64,000 nucleotides of DNA from Acidimicrobiia bacterium. Its GTDB lineage: Bacteria > Actinomycetota > Acidimicrobiia > Spongiisociales > ZC4RG35. Shown here piece by piece: positions 50,116 to 58,031 of this stretch. A model generated the notes under the pieces. It saw only the letters and a program-made list of their open reading frames with translations. It had not been told where the DNA came from and did not search any database. Location of the stretch: the NCBI GenBank assembly GCA_017577575.1, contig PKRG01000001.1, positions 248,001 to 312,000 on the forward strand. The letters run 5' to 3'. The translations under genes were made by a program, and so were the position numbers. The stretch's first letter is position 1. Each line of letters begins with the position of its first letter.

Positions 50116-51129
50116 TCACACGTCGGCGGGGGAGAAGACCCACACCTCTCCCTCGCCGAGCTCGTCCTGCAGGGAGCGGACCTGACGGCCCACCAGCCGA
50201 TCCTCGCCGTCCCAGACCACCACCGCCTCGTCGGCATGCCGGCGCAGCCAGGCGTCGCGCCTGTCGAACGCCGCCGACATCGCCTGGGTCGTCTCGGGTG
50301 TCCGGTTCTGGAGGACCACGGTCTCTTCGGCCCCATCCAGGAGCTCCCGGAAGCGGCGCTTCGACTCCTCCGGCCAGCGGGCGTCCACCCCCGGGAAGGC
50401 CAGCACCGCCACGTAAGGGATGCCGGCGTCGCGGGCCGCTTCGGCCCCCAGCGTCTCGGCGCCGAGCCCCAGGCCGGTGAGCACCTTCAGGTCGCGGTGG
50501 ATCTGGCGCTTCGCCGACAGGATGTCGATCAGGTGGTCTCTCACCGCGCGGGTGATGTCGTTCTCGTCGTAGCCGCCCAGCCTGGTCGGTTTGTGCCCTG
50601 TGACCACCACCAGGTGCCCCGACGGGCCGTCGTCGGCTTTCTTGCGCTCGCGTCCGGCCAGATCGGGCGGGCCGACGTCGGTGGGCGGGGCGTCTCCCCG
50701 GCGGCCCTGCTGGGTCTCCGCCGCCTGCACGGCCAGCCGGTCAGCCAGGTCGTTCCAGCGGTCTCCCGAATGGCCTTTCACCCAGCGGAACGACACCTCC
50801 CGGCTCCGCACCTCGGCGATCAGCGGTTCCCACAGGTCACGGTTGGCGACCGGCTTTCCCCCCGAGGTCTTCCAGCCCCGGGAGATCCAGCCCTCCCACC
50901 AGCGATCCCGGAAGCAATTGACCACGTAGGCGGAGTCGGAGATCACCTCGACGGGGCCCTCGACGGTCTTCAGAGCTTCGAGGACGGCGGTGAGCTCCAT
51001 CCGCTGATTGGTCGTGTGCTGCTCGGCGCCCGAGGCGTACGGCCCGTCGGGGACGAGCCATGCCCAGCCGCCCTTGCCGGGGTTTCCCAGGCAGGCGCCG
51101 TCGGTGTAGACGATGGTTCGCTCGGCCAC
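50116..51129 (-). CDS. RNase HI fused to a YspA/YpsA-like SLOG domain
   Basis: A 337-aa fusion. Residues 1-145 are RNase HI with the full DEDD site: YTDGACLGNPG, Glu in QRMELTAVLEAL, Asp in VISDSAYVV, and Asp in GDRWNDLAD. After a charged linker, residues from about 185 have VVVTGHKPTRLGGYDEND and GLGLGAETLGAEAARDAGIPYVAVLAFPG, as in DUF1273/YpsA SLOG proteins that bind nucleotides. It may cleave RNA of R-loops while sensing nucleotide ligands. GTG 51129 precedes VAERTIVYTDG. It is divergent from the GNAT gene. Confidence 0.83.
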   Translation of the reverse strand: MAERTIVYTDGACLGNPGKGGWAWLVPDGPYASGAEQHTTNQRMELTAVLEALKTVEGPVEVISDSAYVVNCFRDRWWEGWISRGWKTSGGKPVANRDLWEPLIAEVRSREVSFRWVKGHSGDRWNDLADRLAVQAAETQQGRRGDAPPTDVGPPDLAGRERKKADDGPSGHLVVVTGHKPTRLGGYDENDITRAVRDHLIDILSAKRQIHRDLKVLTGLGLGAETLGAEAARDAGIPYVAVLAFPGVDARWPEESKRRFRELLDGAEETVVLQNRTPETTQAMSAAFDRRDAWLRRHADEAVVVWDGEDRLVGRQVRSLQDELGEGEVWVFSPADV

Positions 51130-51177
51130 GGGGCGATATTGGCAGGTCGCGTCGGTGTGCGGACTTACCCTGGCGGC

Positions 51178-51621
51178 GTGCACCCCGTCCGCCGCGCCAC
51201 TCCCGACGACCTCGACCGGATCACCGACATGCATCGGCGCTTCTGCGCGGCCGACGGCCACGAGTTCTCCGAGCCGGCTGCCCGCCAGGCCTTCGCGCCG
51301 CTTCTCGCCGACGACCGCTACGGAGTGGTGTGGATCGCCGACACGGAAGCGGGGGAGGGCTACGCTGTCGTCACCTGGGGTTGGAGCATCGAGTCGGGCG
51401 GCCAGGACGCCCTGTTGGACGAGATCTATGCCACGCCTCCCGGACGTGGCATCGGGGCGGCGTTGATGGCCCGGTTGCTCGAGGACGTTGAGCGACGCGG
51501 GATCGACACGACGTTCCTCGAGACGGAAGCGCCCAACGAGGCGGCCCGCCGCTTCTACCGGCGGTTCGGCTTCGTCGACGAGGACTCCCGCTGGATGTCG
51601 CGGCCGACTCAGGAACGCTGA
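51178..51621 (+). CDS. GNAT family N-acetyltransferase
   Basis: A 147-aa GNAT. Motif A, the acetyl-CoA pyrophosphate loop, is PPGRGIGAALMARLLEDVE; the C-terminal ETEAPNEAARRFYRRFGFVDEDSRWM is canonical. The acceptor is unknown. The GTG at 51178 is 6 nt past TACCCT (51166-51171), so the mRNA is probably leaderless. It overlaps the convergent CGNR gene by 13 nt. Confidence 0.87.
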   Translation: MHPVRRATPDDLDRITDMHRRFCAADGHEFSEPAARQAFAPLLADDRYGVVWIADTEAGEGYAVVTWGWSIESGGQDALLDEIYATPPGRGIGAALMARLLEDVERRGIDTTFLETEAPNEAARRFYRRFGFVDEDSRWMSRPTQER

Positions 51622-52151
51622 CGGCGCCGGTGCGCGGCGACGTTCTCCCGGTTGCGGCAGGTCGTCGAGCAATGGCGCCGGGACAGGTTGCGCGAGGTGT
51701 CCACGTACACGTCCTCGCATCCATGGGCGCTGCAGATGCCCAGCCGATCGAAGCCGTGATCGGCGATGACGGTCGCCAGGCCCATGGCGGTGATGACCCC
51801 GAGCCAGTCGGTCAGTGAGCCGGTCCTCGGCTCGAAATGCATGTGCGGCGAGGCCCCGTGCGTCGACAGCGACGGCATCGCGTGGTGGCGCTCGAGGAGG
51901 GCGTTGATCTCCGAAGCGGCGGCGTGGGCGTCTCCCGCCTCCCACACCGCCCGCAGGGCCCGGCCCAACTCCCGGACCCCGTCCAGGTCCTCGGGTCGCG
52001 CCGGTGGGAGGTCGCCGCGCCACACCCCGGCCGCCTCGTCGAGGAAGCGGTCGAGGGCGGCGAGGTCCGTGGGGCTCTCCGTCCCGGACCAGGCGTTGGC
52101 TATCGCCACCGCCAGCCGGACGGGATCGCCGGTGTAATTGGAGAAATCCAT
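51609..52151 (-). CDS. CGNR zinc-finger (ABATE-domain) regulator
   Basis: A 180-aa protein with an ABATE-like N-terminal part (DPVRLAVAIANAW..., stress-induced regulator family) and a C-terminal CGNR-type zinc finger: CSAHGCEDVYVDTSRNLSRRHCSTTCRNRENVAAHRRR with the Cys4 set. The family is thought to bind DNA. A minus-strand TGTAAT (52158-52163) sits 7 nt before the ATG. It is divergent from a small Cys-containing peptide gene and shares an AT-rich promoter region. Confidence 0.8.
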   Translation of the reverse strand: MDFSNYTGDPVRLAVAIANAWSGTESPTDLAALDRFLDEAAGVWRGDLPPARPEDLDGVRELGRALRAVWEAGDAHAAASEINALLERHHAMPSLSTHGASPHMHFEPRTGSLTDWLGVITAMGLATVIADHGFDRLGICSAHGCEDVYVDTSRNLSRRHCSTTCRNRENVAAHRRRQRS

Positions 52152-52228
52152 TTGATCGATTACAGCTCGCCGGGTAGTGTAACTAGCATAGGTTATGATG
52201 CCGATTACGCAACAGGAGGTGTGCGGCG

Positions 52229-52408
52229 ATGATGAGCGTCTACTGCGACGAGCTGGGAAAGAGAGTGCTCCTGGACCTTCATGCGATCACTTCGATCAGC
52301 GGTGACTACGGGCGGATCACCCTCGACTACCGGTGCATCTGTGGCAACCCCGGACGGCTCCACACCGGGCGCCATCAGCGCTCGGGGATGAGCGGGCACG
52401 TCGCCTGA
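52229..52408 (+). CDS. 59-aa Cys-containing small protein
   Basis: A 59-codon gene behind AGGAGG (52214-52219, 9 nt upstream). The protein has a short strand-rich core (RVLLDLHAITSISGDYGRITLDY) then RCICGNPGRLHTGRHQ, whose CxC plus His residues could bind zinc. No family recognised. The AT-rich 52152-52228 region (a TATGAT hexamer at 52194-52199) would drive it, divergent from the CGNR gene. The paired arrangement suggests target or co-regulator. Confidence 0.6.
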   Translation: MMSVYCDELGKRVLLDLHAITSISGDYGRITLDYRCICGNPGRLHTGRHQRSGMSGHVA

Positions 52409-52436
52409 TCTCGCCCCGTCCCGTTAACGTCGGGGC

Positions 52437-54065
52437 ATGGCGAAGGTCCACGGTGGAACACTCATAGCCCGCGCCCTCAAACGGGAGGGCGTCGACACCA
52501 TCTTCACGCTGACCGGAGGTCACATCGTCCCGATCCTGGACGGCTGTGTGCAGGAGGGGATCCGGATAGTCGACGTCCGCCACGAGCAGTCGGCGGCGCA
52601 CGCCGCGGAGGCGTACAGCCGGCTGACCGGGCGCCTGGGGGTGGCGGCGGTGACCGCCGGCCCCGGTGTCACCGACGCCGTCACCGGCGTCGCCAACGCC
52701 TTCTACTCCCACACCCCGATGCTGCTCCTGGGGGGACGCCACCTCACCCGCCAGGAGTTGATGGGCGGCCTCCAGGAGATGGACCACCCGCGGCTGTTCC
52801 ACTCGATCACCGCCTGGTCGGCCACCGCCGCCCAACTCGACCGGCTTCCCGACTACATCGGCACCGCCGCCCGCCGGGCCTTCTCCGGGCGGGGAGGACC
52901 GGTGTTCTTGGACATCCCGATGGACGTCCAGTTCGACATGATCGACGAGGACGCCGTCACCTGGCCGTCCGACTACCGCCCCAACGCCAGCGCCGGGGCG
53001 GACGCCGCCACCCTGGATGCGATCGTGGCCCGCCTGGCCGATGCCGAGCGGCCGATGATCTTCGCCGGGGCCGGCTCCAGGCCCGGGGAGGACAACCCCT
53101 ATCCCGAGCTTGCCGAGGCGTTGGGGGCCCCCACCTACCTCAACAGCCGGGCCCGGGGATCGCTGCCTCACGGTCATCCGCTCCTCGGCAACCACACCCG
53201 CTCCCAGGCGATGGCCGAAGCAGACCTCGTGTTGGCCCTCGGCGTGGACTGGGACTTCCGCACCGGCTACGGCCAGAAGATCTCCCCCGAGGCGTTCGTC
53301 GTCCAGGTCGACGCCGACGCCACCAAGATCGGATGGAACCGGCCCGCCCACCTCGGCGTGGTGGCCGACCCCGCCACGGTCGCCCGCCAGCTCGTCGCCC
53401 GGGCGGCCGAGTTCGCCCGCGAACAGAGCGCCTGGTCGGAAGGGGTGATGGCCGCCGACCGGGCGAAACAGGCCGAGTTCGAGGCCCAGGCGGCCGACGA
53501 ATCGTCGCCGATCAACCCGCAGCGGTTCGCCAAGGAGGTGGCGGAGTTCTTCGGGCCCGACTCGATCGTCGCCGTCGACGGCGGCGACATCGTCTCCACC
53601 ACGGCCCGCTGGCTCCAGGTATCCCACCCCGGCCATGTCCTCGACCCCGGCCCGTTCGGCACCCTCGGCACGGGAGCGCCGTTCGCCATCGCCGCCAAGG
53701 TCGTGTTCCCCCAAAAGCGCGTCGGCATCGTCTACGGCGACGGGGCCTTCGGGTTCACCGGGTTCGAATACGACACCATGGTGCGCCACCGTCTGCCCAT
53801 CGTCGGGGTGCTGGGCAACGACGGCGTCTGGAACAACATCAAGACCTTCCACCGCTTCAGCTTCCCCGACCGTCTGGTGGCCACGGACCTGGGGCGTCGC
53901 CCGTATGCCGACGTGGTGGCGTCCCTCGGCGGCCACGGCGAGGTGGTGACCGAGCCCAGCGGGCTCGCCGACGCCCTCAAGCGGGCCGAGGCGTCCGGGT
54001 TGCCGGCCCTGGTCGACGTGCACATCGCCGAGACGATGCGGATGTCCTCCAACTACAGCCAGTGA
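52437..54065 (+). CDS. Thiamine-diphosphate enzyme, acetolactate synthase/oxalyl-CoA decarboxylase-like
   Basis: A 542-aa TPP enzyme. The catalytic Glu is in DVRHEQSAAHAAEAYSR, and the TPP-Mg motif is GDGAFGFTGFEYDTMVRHRLPIV followed by NDGVWNN. Three domains of the IlvB/benzoylformate family are complete. It could be a catabolic acetolactate synthase or an oxalyl-CoA/2-hydroxyacyl-CoA lyase; the oxalyl-CoA group's ADP-binding residues cannot be judged by eye. A TAACGT hexamer (52425-52430) is 6 nt before the ATG. Confidence 0.85.
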   Translation: MAKVHGGTLIARALKREGVDTIFTLTGGHIVPILDGCVQEGIRIVDVRHEQSAAHAAEAYSRLTGRLGVAAVTAGPGVTDAVTGVANAFYSHTPMLLLGGRHLTRQELMGGLQEMDHPRLFHSITAWSATAAQLDRLPDYIGTAARRAFSGRGGPVFLDIPMDVQFDMIDEDAVTWPSDYRPNASAGADAATLDAIVARLADAERPMIFAGAGSRPGEDNPYPELAEALGAPTYLNSRARGSLPHGHPLLGNHTRSQAMAEADLVLALGVDWDFRTGYGQKISPEAFVVQVDADATKIGWNRPAHLGVVADPATVARQLVARAAEFAREQSAWSEGVMAADRAKQAEFEAQAADESSPINPQRFAKEVAEFFGPDSIVAVDGGDIVSTTARWLQVSHPGHVLDPGPFGTLGTGAPFAIAAKVVFPQKRVGIVYGDGAFGFTGFEYDTMVRHRLPIVGVLGNDGVWNNIKTFHRFSFPDRLVATDLGRRPYADVVASLGGHGEVVTEPSGLADALKRAEASGLPALVDVHIAETMRMSSNYSQ

Positions 54066-54068
54066 GGC

Positions 54069-54671
54069 GTGGCGGCGCCGTACCACCTCGTTACCCTCGC
54101 CGTCATCGGAGCACCGCCTCCGGTCGTCTGGGAATGCCTCGCCGACGTCGAGCACTGGCCGTCGTGGTGGAGGTGGCTCCGGCGGGTGGAGCTGGTGGAA
54201 CCGGGTGACGACACCGGCGTCGGGGCGGTGTTCCGCCAGTCGATCACCAGCCCGCTGAAGTACGGGTTCACCTGGTACGCCCGCCTCGAGCGGGTGGAGG
54301 AGCCGGCTCTCATCGAGCTGGAATCGTGGGGAGCGTTGGAGGGAAGGGGCCGCTTCCGCCTGGTCCCCGACGGCGCCGACCGGACCCGGTTCTCGTTCAC
54401 CTGGCTGGTGAGGGCTCAGAAGAGGTGGATGACCCTGTTGGACCCGATTGCCCGGCCGGTGTTCGTGTGGAGCCACGACCGGCTCATGGCCGACTTCGTG
54501 AGGGGCCTGGCGCGGGTCGCCCACGCTCCGCTGCACACGGTCGGCCACCGCTCGATCCGCCCGGGACAGGCGGGTTTCTTCGAGATGCCGCCCCTCTCAG
54601 AGGAAGACGATCGCCGCCACCCCGGCCAGCAGGGCGTAGACGGCGAAGGGCACCAGCCCGACCCGACGTAG
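54069..54671 (+). CDS. SRPBCC/polyketide-cyclase-like lipid-binding protein
   Basis: A 200-aa START-like (SRPBCC) domain: VWECLADVEHWPSWW at the N-terminus, strand pattern through RFSFTWLVRAQKRWM, and the C-terminal helix DRLMADFVRGLARV. It binds a hydrophobic ligand of unknown identity. The GTG at 54069 is 3 nt after the TPP enzyme stop, so it is cotranscribed. The last 25 codons overlap the convergent uppP gene by 75 nt and look like out-of-frame readthrough. Confidence 0.78.
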   Translation: MAAPYHLVTLAVIGAPPPVVWECLADVEHWPSWWRWLRRVELVEPGDDTGVGAVFRQSITSPLKYGFTWYARLERVEEPALIELESWGALEGRGRFRLVPDGADRTRFSFTWLVRAQKRWMTLLDPIARPVFVWSHDRLMADFVRGLARVAHAPLHTVGHRSIRPGQAGFFEMPPLSEEDDRRHPGQQGVDGEGHQPDPT

Positions 54672-55370
54672 CATCGCCAGGAGCACGGCGATGGCCGCAT
54701 ATCCGGAGATCGCCGACACCAGGAGGCCCACGAAGAGAGAAGCGTCCACCGAGGCCTCTCCGGAGATCTGGATCAGCGACAGCAGCCCGCCCCCGGCGAT
54801 GGTGGGCACCCCGAGGAGGAACGAGTAGCGAGCCGCCTCCGCCGGCGACAGGCCCCGCGCCTGGCCGGTGACGATCGTGGTCCCCGACCGGCTGAGACCC
54901 GGCACGAGTGCCAGGGCCTGGGAGATGCCGATGAGCAGCGCGTCCCACGGTCGGGCGTCTTCGAGGGTCCGGGTGCCCTTGGGCAGGCGCCAGCCGATGA
55001 GAAGGACCAGGGACGTGACGACGAGGGCCACGCCGATCGCGGTGGGATCGTCCTGGAGGCGCTCCAGGGCGCCTTCCAGCGGAAGCCCGACGAGGGCGGG
55101 GACGGTGCCGACGAGGAGCAGCACCCACATCCGGCGGGAGTCGGCGTCGGAGCGGAAGCGCAGCAGTCGCACCAGGTCGGCCCGGAAATAGACGAGGACC
55201 GCCAGCAGCGTCCCCAGGTGCAGCACCGCCGACACGAGCAGCGACGGCTCGGGCACGTCCATGCCCAGCGCGGTGAGGAAGGCCGGGACCAGCACGAGAT
55301 GGCCCGACGACGAGATCGGCAAGAACTCGGTCAGGCCCTGGACGAGACCCCAGATGATGGCGGCTGCCAC
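54597..55370 (-). CDS. uppP: Undecaprenyl-diphosphatase
   Basis: A 257-aa membrane enzyme that recycles the undecaprenyl carrier for wall synthesis. The family motifs are GLVQGLTEFLPISSSGHLVL near the N-terminus and ALALVPGLSRSGTTIVTG in the second repeat. It has eight or so TM segments. The GTG at 55370 starts directly at AAAIIWGL. It is convergent with the SRPBCC gene and 11 nt downstream of the SAF-domain gene. Confidence 0.95.
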   Translation of the reverse strand: MAAAIIWGLVQGLTEFLPISSSGHLVLVPAFLTALGMDVPEPSLLVSAVLHLGTLLAVLVYFRADLVRLLRFRSDADSRRMWVLLLVGTVPALVGLPLEGALERLQDDPTAIGVALVVTSLVLLIGWRLPKGTRTLEDARPWDALLIGISQALALVPGLSRSGTTIVTGQARGLSPAEAARYSFLLGVPTIAGGGLLSLIQISGEASVDASLFVGLLVSAISGYAAIAVLLAMLRRVGLVPFAVYALLAGVAAIVFL

Positions 55371-55381
55371 GGCACGGCACG

Positions 55382-55912
55382 TTACTCAGAGCGGGCGCCA
55401 ACTCCCACAACGAGCCGGCCCTCGGCCACGGCTGCCGCTGCGTCGGCGAACGCGTCGGCGGGCACGGCGATCGTCCCCTGCGAGTCGCCGAACGCGTCCT
55501 CCGAGCCCCGGGCCACGACCAAAGCGGGGATCTCCAGCGGCGCGGCGTCGCCTCGCAGGACTATGCCCACCGCCGGCGTGCCCGGAGGGGCGTGGTCGGG
55601 CACCGGGGCGTCGATGAGCAGCCATCCGTCGGGCACCGCCGTCTCCGCCAGGAGCGACGGAACCAGCGGATCTCCGGCCCGCAAGTCGGTCGCCGCCACC
55701 TTCCCGTCGAGGCCGACGTCGGGGACGACCCCGGCGGGCACCTCCCGGTAGGAGAGGTGCTCCCGTCCGATGCGGGTCCCGGCCGGGACGTCTACGGCGA
55801 GGTACGGGACCTCGGCGGTCGGTGGCGGCGAGAGCTCTGACCACGCAGCGACTGCCACGACGACCGCCCCCGCCAGCCACCTCAGCAAGGGAGGGCGTTC
55901 GAGCCACAGCAC
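55382..55912 (-). CDS. SAF-domain (CpaB-like) membrane-anchored protein
   Basis: A 176-aa protein with an N-terminal TM (LLRWLAGAVVVAVAAW) and an extracytoplasmic SAF domain (YLAVDVPAGTRIGREHLSYREVPAGVVP, DLRAGDPLVPSLL). SAF proteins of this type accompany Flp pilus or antifreeze-like wall systems, but no pilus gene is nearby. A minus-strand TAGGTT (55919-55924) is 6 nt before the GTG. Function unknown. Confidence 0.7.
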   Translation of the reverse strand: MLWLERPPLLRWLAGAVVVAVAAWSELSPPPTAEVPYLAVDVPAGTRIGREHLSYREVPAGVVPDVGLDGKVAATDLRAGDPLVPSLLAETAVPDGWLLIDAPVPDHAPPGTPAVGIVLRGDAAPLEIPALVVARGSEDAFGDSQGTIAVPADAFADAAAAVAEGRLVVGVGARSE

Positions 55913-55952
55913 GCCCCGAACCTACGGGACGGGACTGCGACAGGAAAGGGGG

Positions 55953-56177
55953 TCAGTCGTCGGAGGACTTGTCGCTCGAGGAATCCGACTTGCGGCCGCC
56001 CGAGCGCGAGTCGGTGACGTAGTAACCAGATCCCTTGAAGACGATGCCACTGGCGTGGAATACCTTCTGGAGCTTGCCACCGCACTCGGGATGGACGCTC
56101 AGCGGCTTGTCGGAGAACTTCTGGAACACCTCCAGGCGTTCTCCGCAGTCCTTGCATTGATACTCGTACGTGGGCAT
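55953..56177 (-). CDS. FmdB family zinc-ribbon protein
   Basis: A 74-aa protein beginning MPTYEYQCKDCGERLEVFQKF, the FmdB zinc ribbon with CxxC (Cys8, Cys11) and a later Cys (HPECGGKL), followed by a Ser/Asp-rich disordered tail. FmdB proteins are linked by context to regulation of transcription or C1 metabolism, without biochemical proof. The ATG at 56177 is clear. Confidence 0.85.
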   Translation of the reverse strand: MPTYEYQCKDCGERLEVFQKFSDKPLSVHPECGGKLQKVFHASGIVFKGSGYYVTDSRSGGRKSDSSSDKSSDD

Positions 56178-56270
56178 GTTCGGGTGACCTAGCTACTCGT
56201 CGGTGGACGGCCGCTCATTGTAAACCCGCAGCGGCCCGATCCCATTCCCTCACCCCTACAATCGCCTCCC

Positions 56271-56873
56271 GTGCCGCCCGCCTTCCAAGCCTTCATCGCC
56301 GTAGTGGGTGCCTACATCATCGGCAGCATCGACTTCGCGGTGGTGGTCGGCCGCATGCACGGGGTCGACATCCACCAGGTCGGCAGCGGCAACCCCGGAA
56401 CCGCCAACGTGATGCGCACTCTGGGCCGCGGCCCGGCGGCGATGGTGCTCGTCGGCGACACCCTCAAAGGAGTGATCGCCGCCGCGCTGGGGATGGTCGT
56501 TTCCGGCGACCCCCAGTCGACGCTGGCCGTCGGCGCCGGGCTGGCCGCCGTCGTCGGCCATTGCTTTCCGCTGTTCCACCGTTTCCGGGGAGGAAAAGGC
56601 GTCGCCACCGCCCTGGGCGCGGTTCTGTTCATCATCCCCGTGGGCGGCCTGGTGCTGGCGGCGGCCTGGCTGATCGTCGTCGCCATCAGCCGCATCTCGG
56701 CGCTGGGCTCGCTCACGATGGCGCTGGCCGGGGTGCCGGTTGCGATCTGGCAGGGGCTGAGAGGGACGACGCTGATCCCTCTCGCTCTGATGTTCCTCTT
56801 GGTGATCGTGCGCCATCGGTCGAACATCCAGCGGCTCCTGGCGGGCGAGGAACACACCGTCACCCGGAACTGA
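56271..56873 (+). CDS. plsY: Glycerol-3-phosphate acyltransferase
   Basis: A 200-aa membrane enzyme that acylates glycerol-3-phosphate from acyl-phosphate, the first step of phospholipid synthesis. Its three signature loops are present: GSIDFAVVVGR, HQVGSGNPGTANVMRTLG, and FPLFHRFRGGKGVATALG. Five TM segments. The GTG at 56271 lies 8 nt past TACAAT (56257-56262). Confidence 0.94.
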   Translation: MPPAFQAFIAVVGAYIIGSIDFAVVVGRMHGVDIHQVGSGNPGTANVMRTLGRGPAAMVLVGDTLKGVIAAALGMVVSGDPQSTLAVGAGLAAVVGHCFPLFHRFRGGKGVATALGAVLFIIPVGGLVLAAAWLIVVAISRISALGSLTMALAGVPVAIWQGLRGTTLIPLALMFLLVIVRHRSNIQRLLAGEEHTVTRN

Positions 56874-56903
56874 CCTCGATTCGGATCACTAGCCTCGGCG
56901 GCG

Positions 56904-58031
56904 ATGACCGACATCGCCGAGCAACTCCGTTCGCTGCCAACCGAGATCCGTTCCCGCCTCGAGGCTCAGGGATTCGACGAGGACTGGTTCATCCGCGAGG
57001 CGAAACGCCTCGACGAGGAAGGGCGGCGGGACAACACCGTGAAAGGCGAGGTGGCGCCCCCCGCCGACGAGGACATCGTCGACCTGCCGGAGCGAGGCAG
57101 CGAAGAATGGGAATCGTTGACCGAAGACGGCCTCGCCGAGCTGGCCGAAGGGCGGGCGGCCCTCGTGGTGCTGGCCGGAGGCATGGCGACCCGGATGGGT
57201 GGGGTGGTGAAGGCGCTCGTCGAGGCACTTCCCGGCCACACCTTCTTGGACCTGCGCCTCGCCGGCCACCGGGCCCTAGAAGAGAAGGTCGGCCGCCGAA
57301 TCCCCTTCTGGCTGATGACGAGCCACGCCACCGACGCCGCCATCCGCCAGGCCCTGGGAGACCGTCTCGACGGCTACTACATCGCCACCTTCCCGCAGAT
57401 GGTGTCGCTGCGGCTCGAGCCCGACGGCGGCCTGTTCGTCGACGAACACGGCAACCCGAGCGAGCACGCCCCCGGGCACGGGGACTTCCCCGACGCCCTC
57501 CGCCGCAGTGGCCTGCTCGACCACTTCCTCGAGGAAGGCGGCCGCTACGTCACCTCCGCCAACCTCGACAACATCGGCGCCACCCTGGACCCGACGCTGC
57601 TGGGCCTGCACCGGCGGCTGGGCGGGGAGGTGACCTGCGAGGTCGTCGACAAGCAGGGGACCGACAAGGGCGGGATCCCTGCCCGGCTCGACGGTCGGCG
57701 GATGATCCTCGAGGAGTTCCGCATCCCCGAGAGCTTCGACCCGGCGACGGTGCGGGTGTTCAACACCAACACCTTCCATTTCGACGCCGAGGCGCTCGCC
57801 GGCCTCGACCTCGACTGGACTTACTTCGTGGTCGAGAAGGAAGTCGGCGGCCACAAGGTGATCCAGCTGGAGAGGCTGGTCAACGAGGTGGCGATGGTCC
57901 TCGACATGCGCTTCGTGCGCGTGCCCCGGGACGGGGCCGAGTCGAGATTCCTCCCGGTCAAAGACAACGAGGCTCTGGAAGAGAAGCGCCCCGTCCTCGA
58001 GCTGGTCGCCCGGCAACGAGGGATGATCTGA
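56904..58031 (+). CDS. UTP-glucose-1-phosphate uridylyltransferase (eukaryotic-type UDPGP)
   Basis: A 375-aa UDPGP-fold nucleotidyltransferase. The nucleotide loop is VVLAGGMATRMGGVVKAL, with the Lys in VKALVEALPG, and downstream motifs TSANLDNIGATLDPTLLG and NTNTFHFDAEAL. It resembles the eukaryote-like UDPGP/UAP1 family and not the bacterial GalU. It makes UDP-glucose or a UDP-sugar. TAGCCT (56890-56895) is 8 nt before the ATG. Its stop overlaps moeA by 1 nt (TGATG). Confidence 0.82.
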   Translation: MTDIAEQLRSLPTEIRSRLEAQGFDEDWFIREAKRLDEEGRRDNTVKGEVAPPADEDIVDLPERGSEEWESLTEDGLAELAEGRAALVVLAGGMATRMGGVVKALVEALPGHTFLDLRLAGHRALEEKVGRRIPFWLMTSHATDAAIRQALGDRLDGYYIATFPQMVSLRLEPDGGLFVDEHGNPSEHAPGHGDFPDALRRSGLLDHFLEEGGRYVTSANLDNIGATLDPTLLGLHRRLGGEVTCEVVDKQGTDKGGIPARLDGRRMILEEFRIPESFDPATVRVFNTNTFHFDAEALAGLDLDWTYFVVEKEVGGHKVIQLERLVNEVAMVLDMRFVRVPRDGAESRFLPVKDNEALEEKRPVLELVARQRGMI

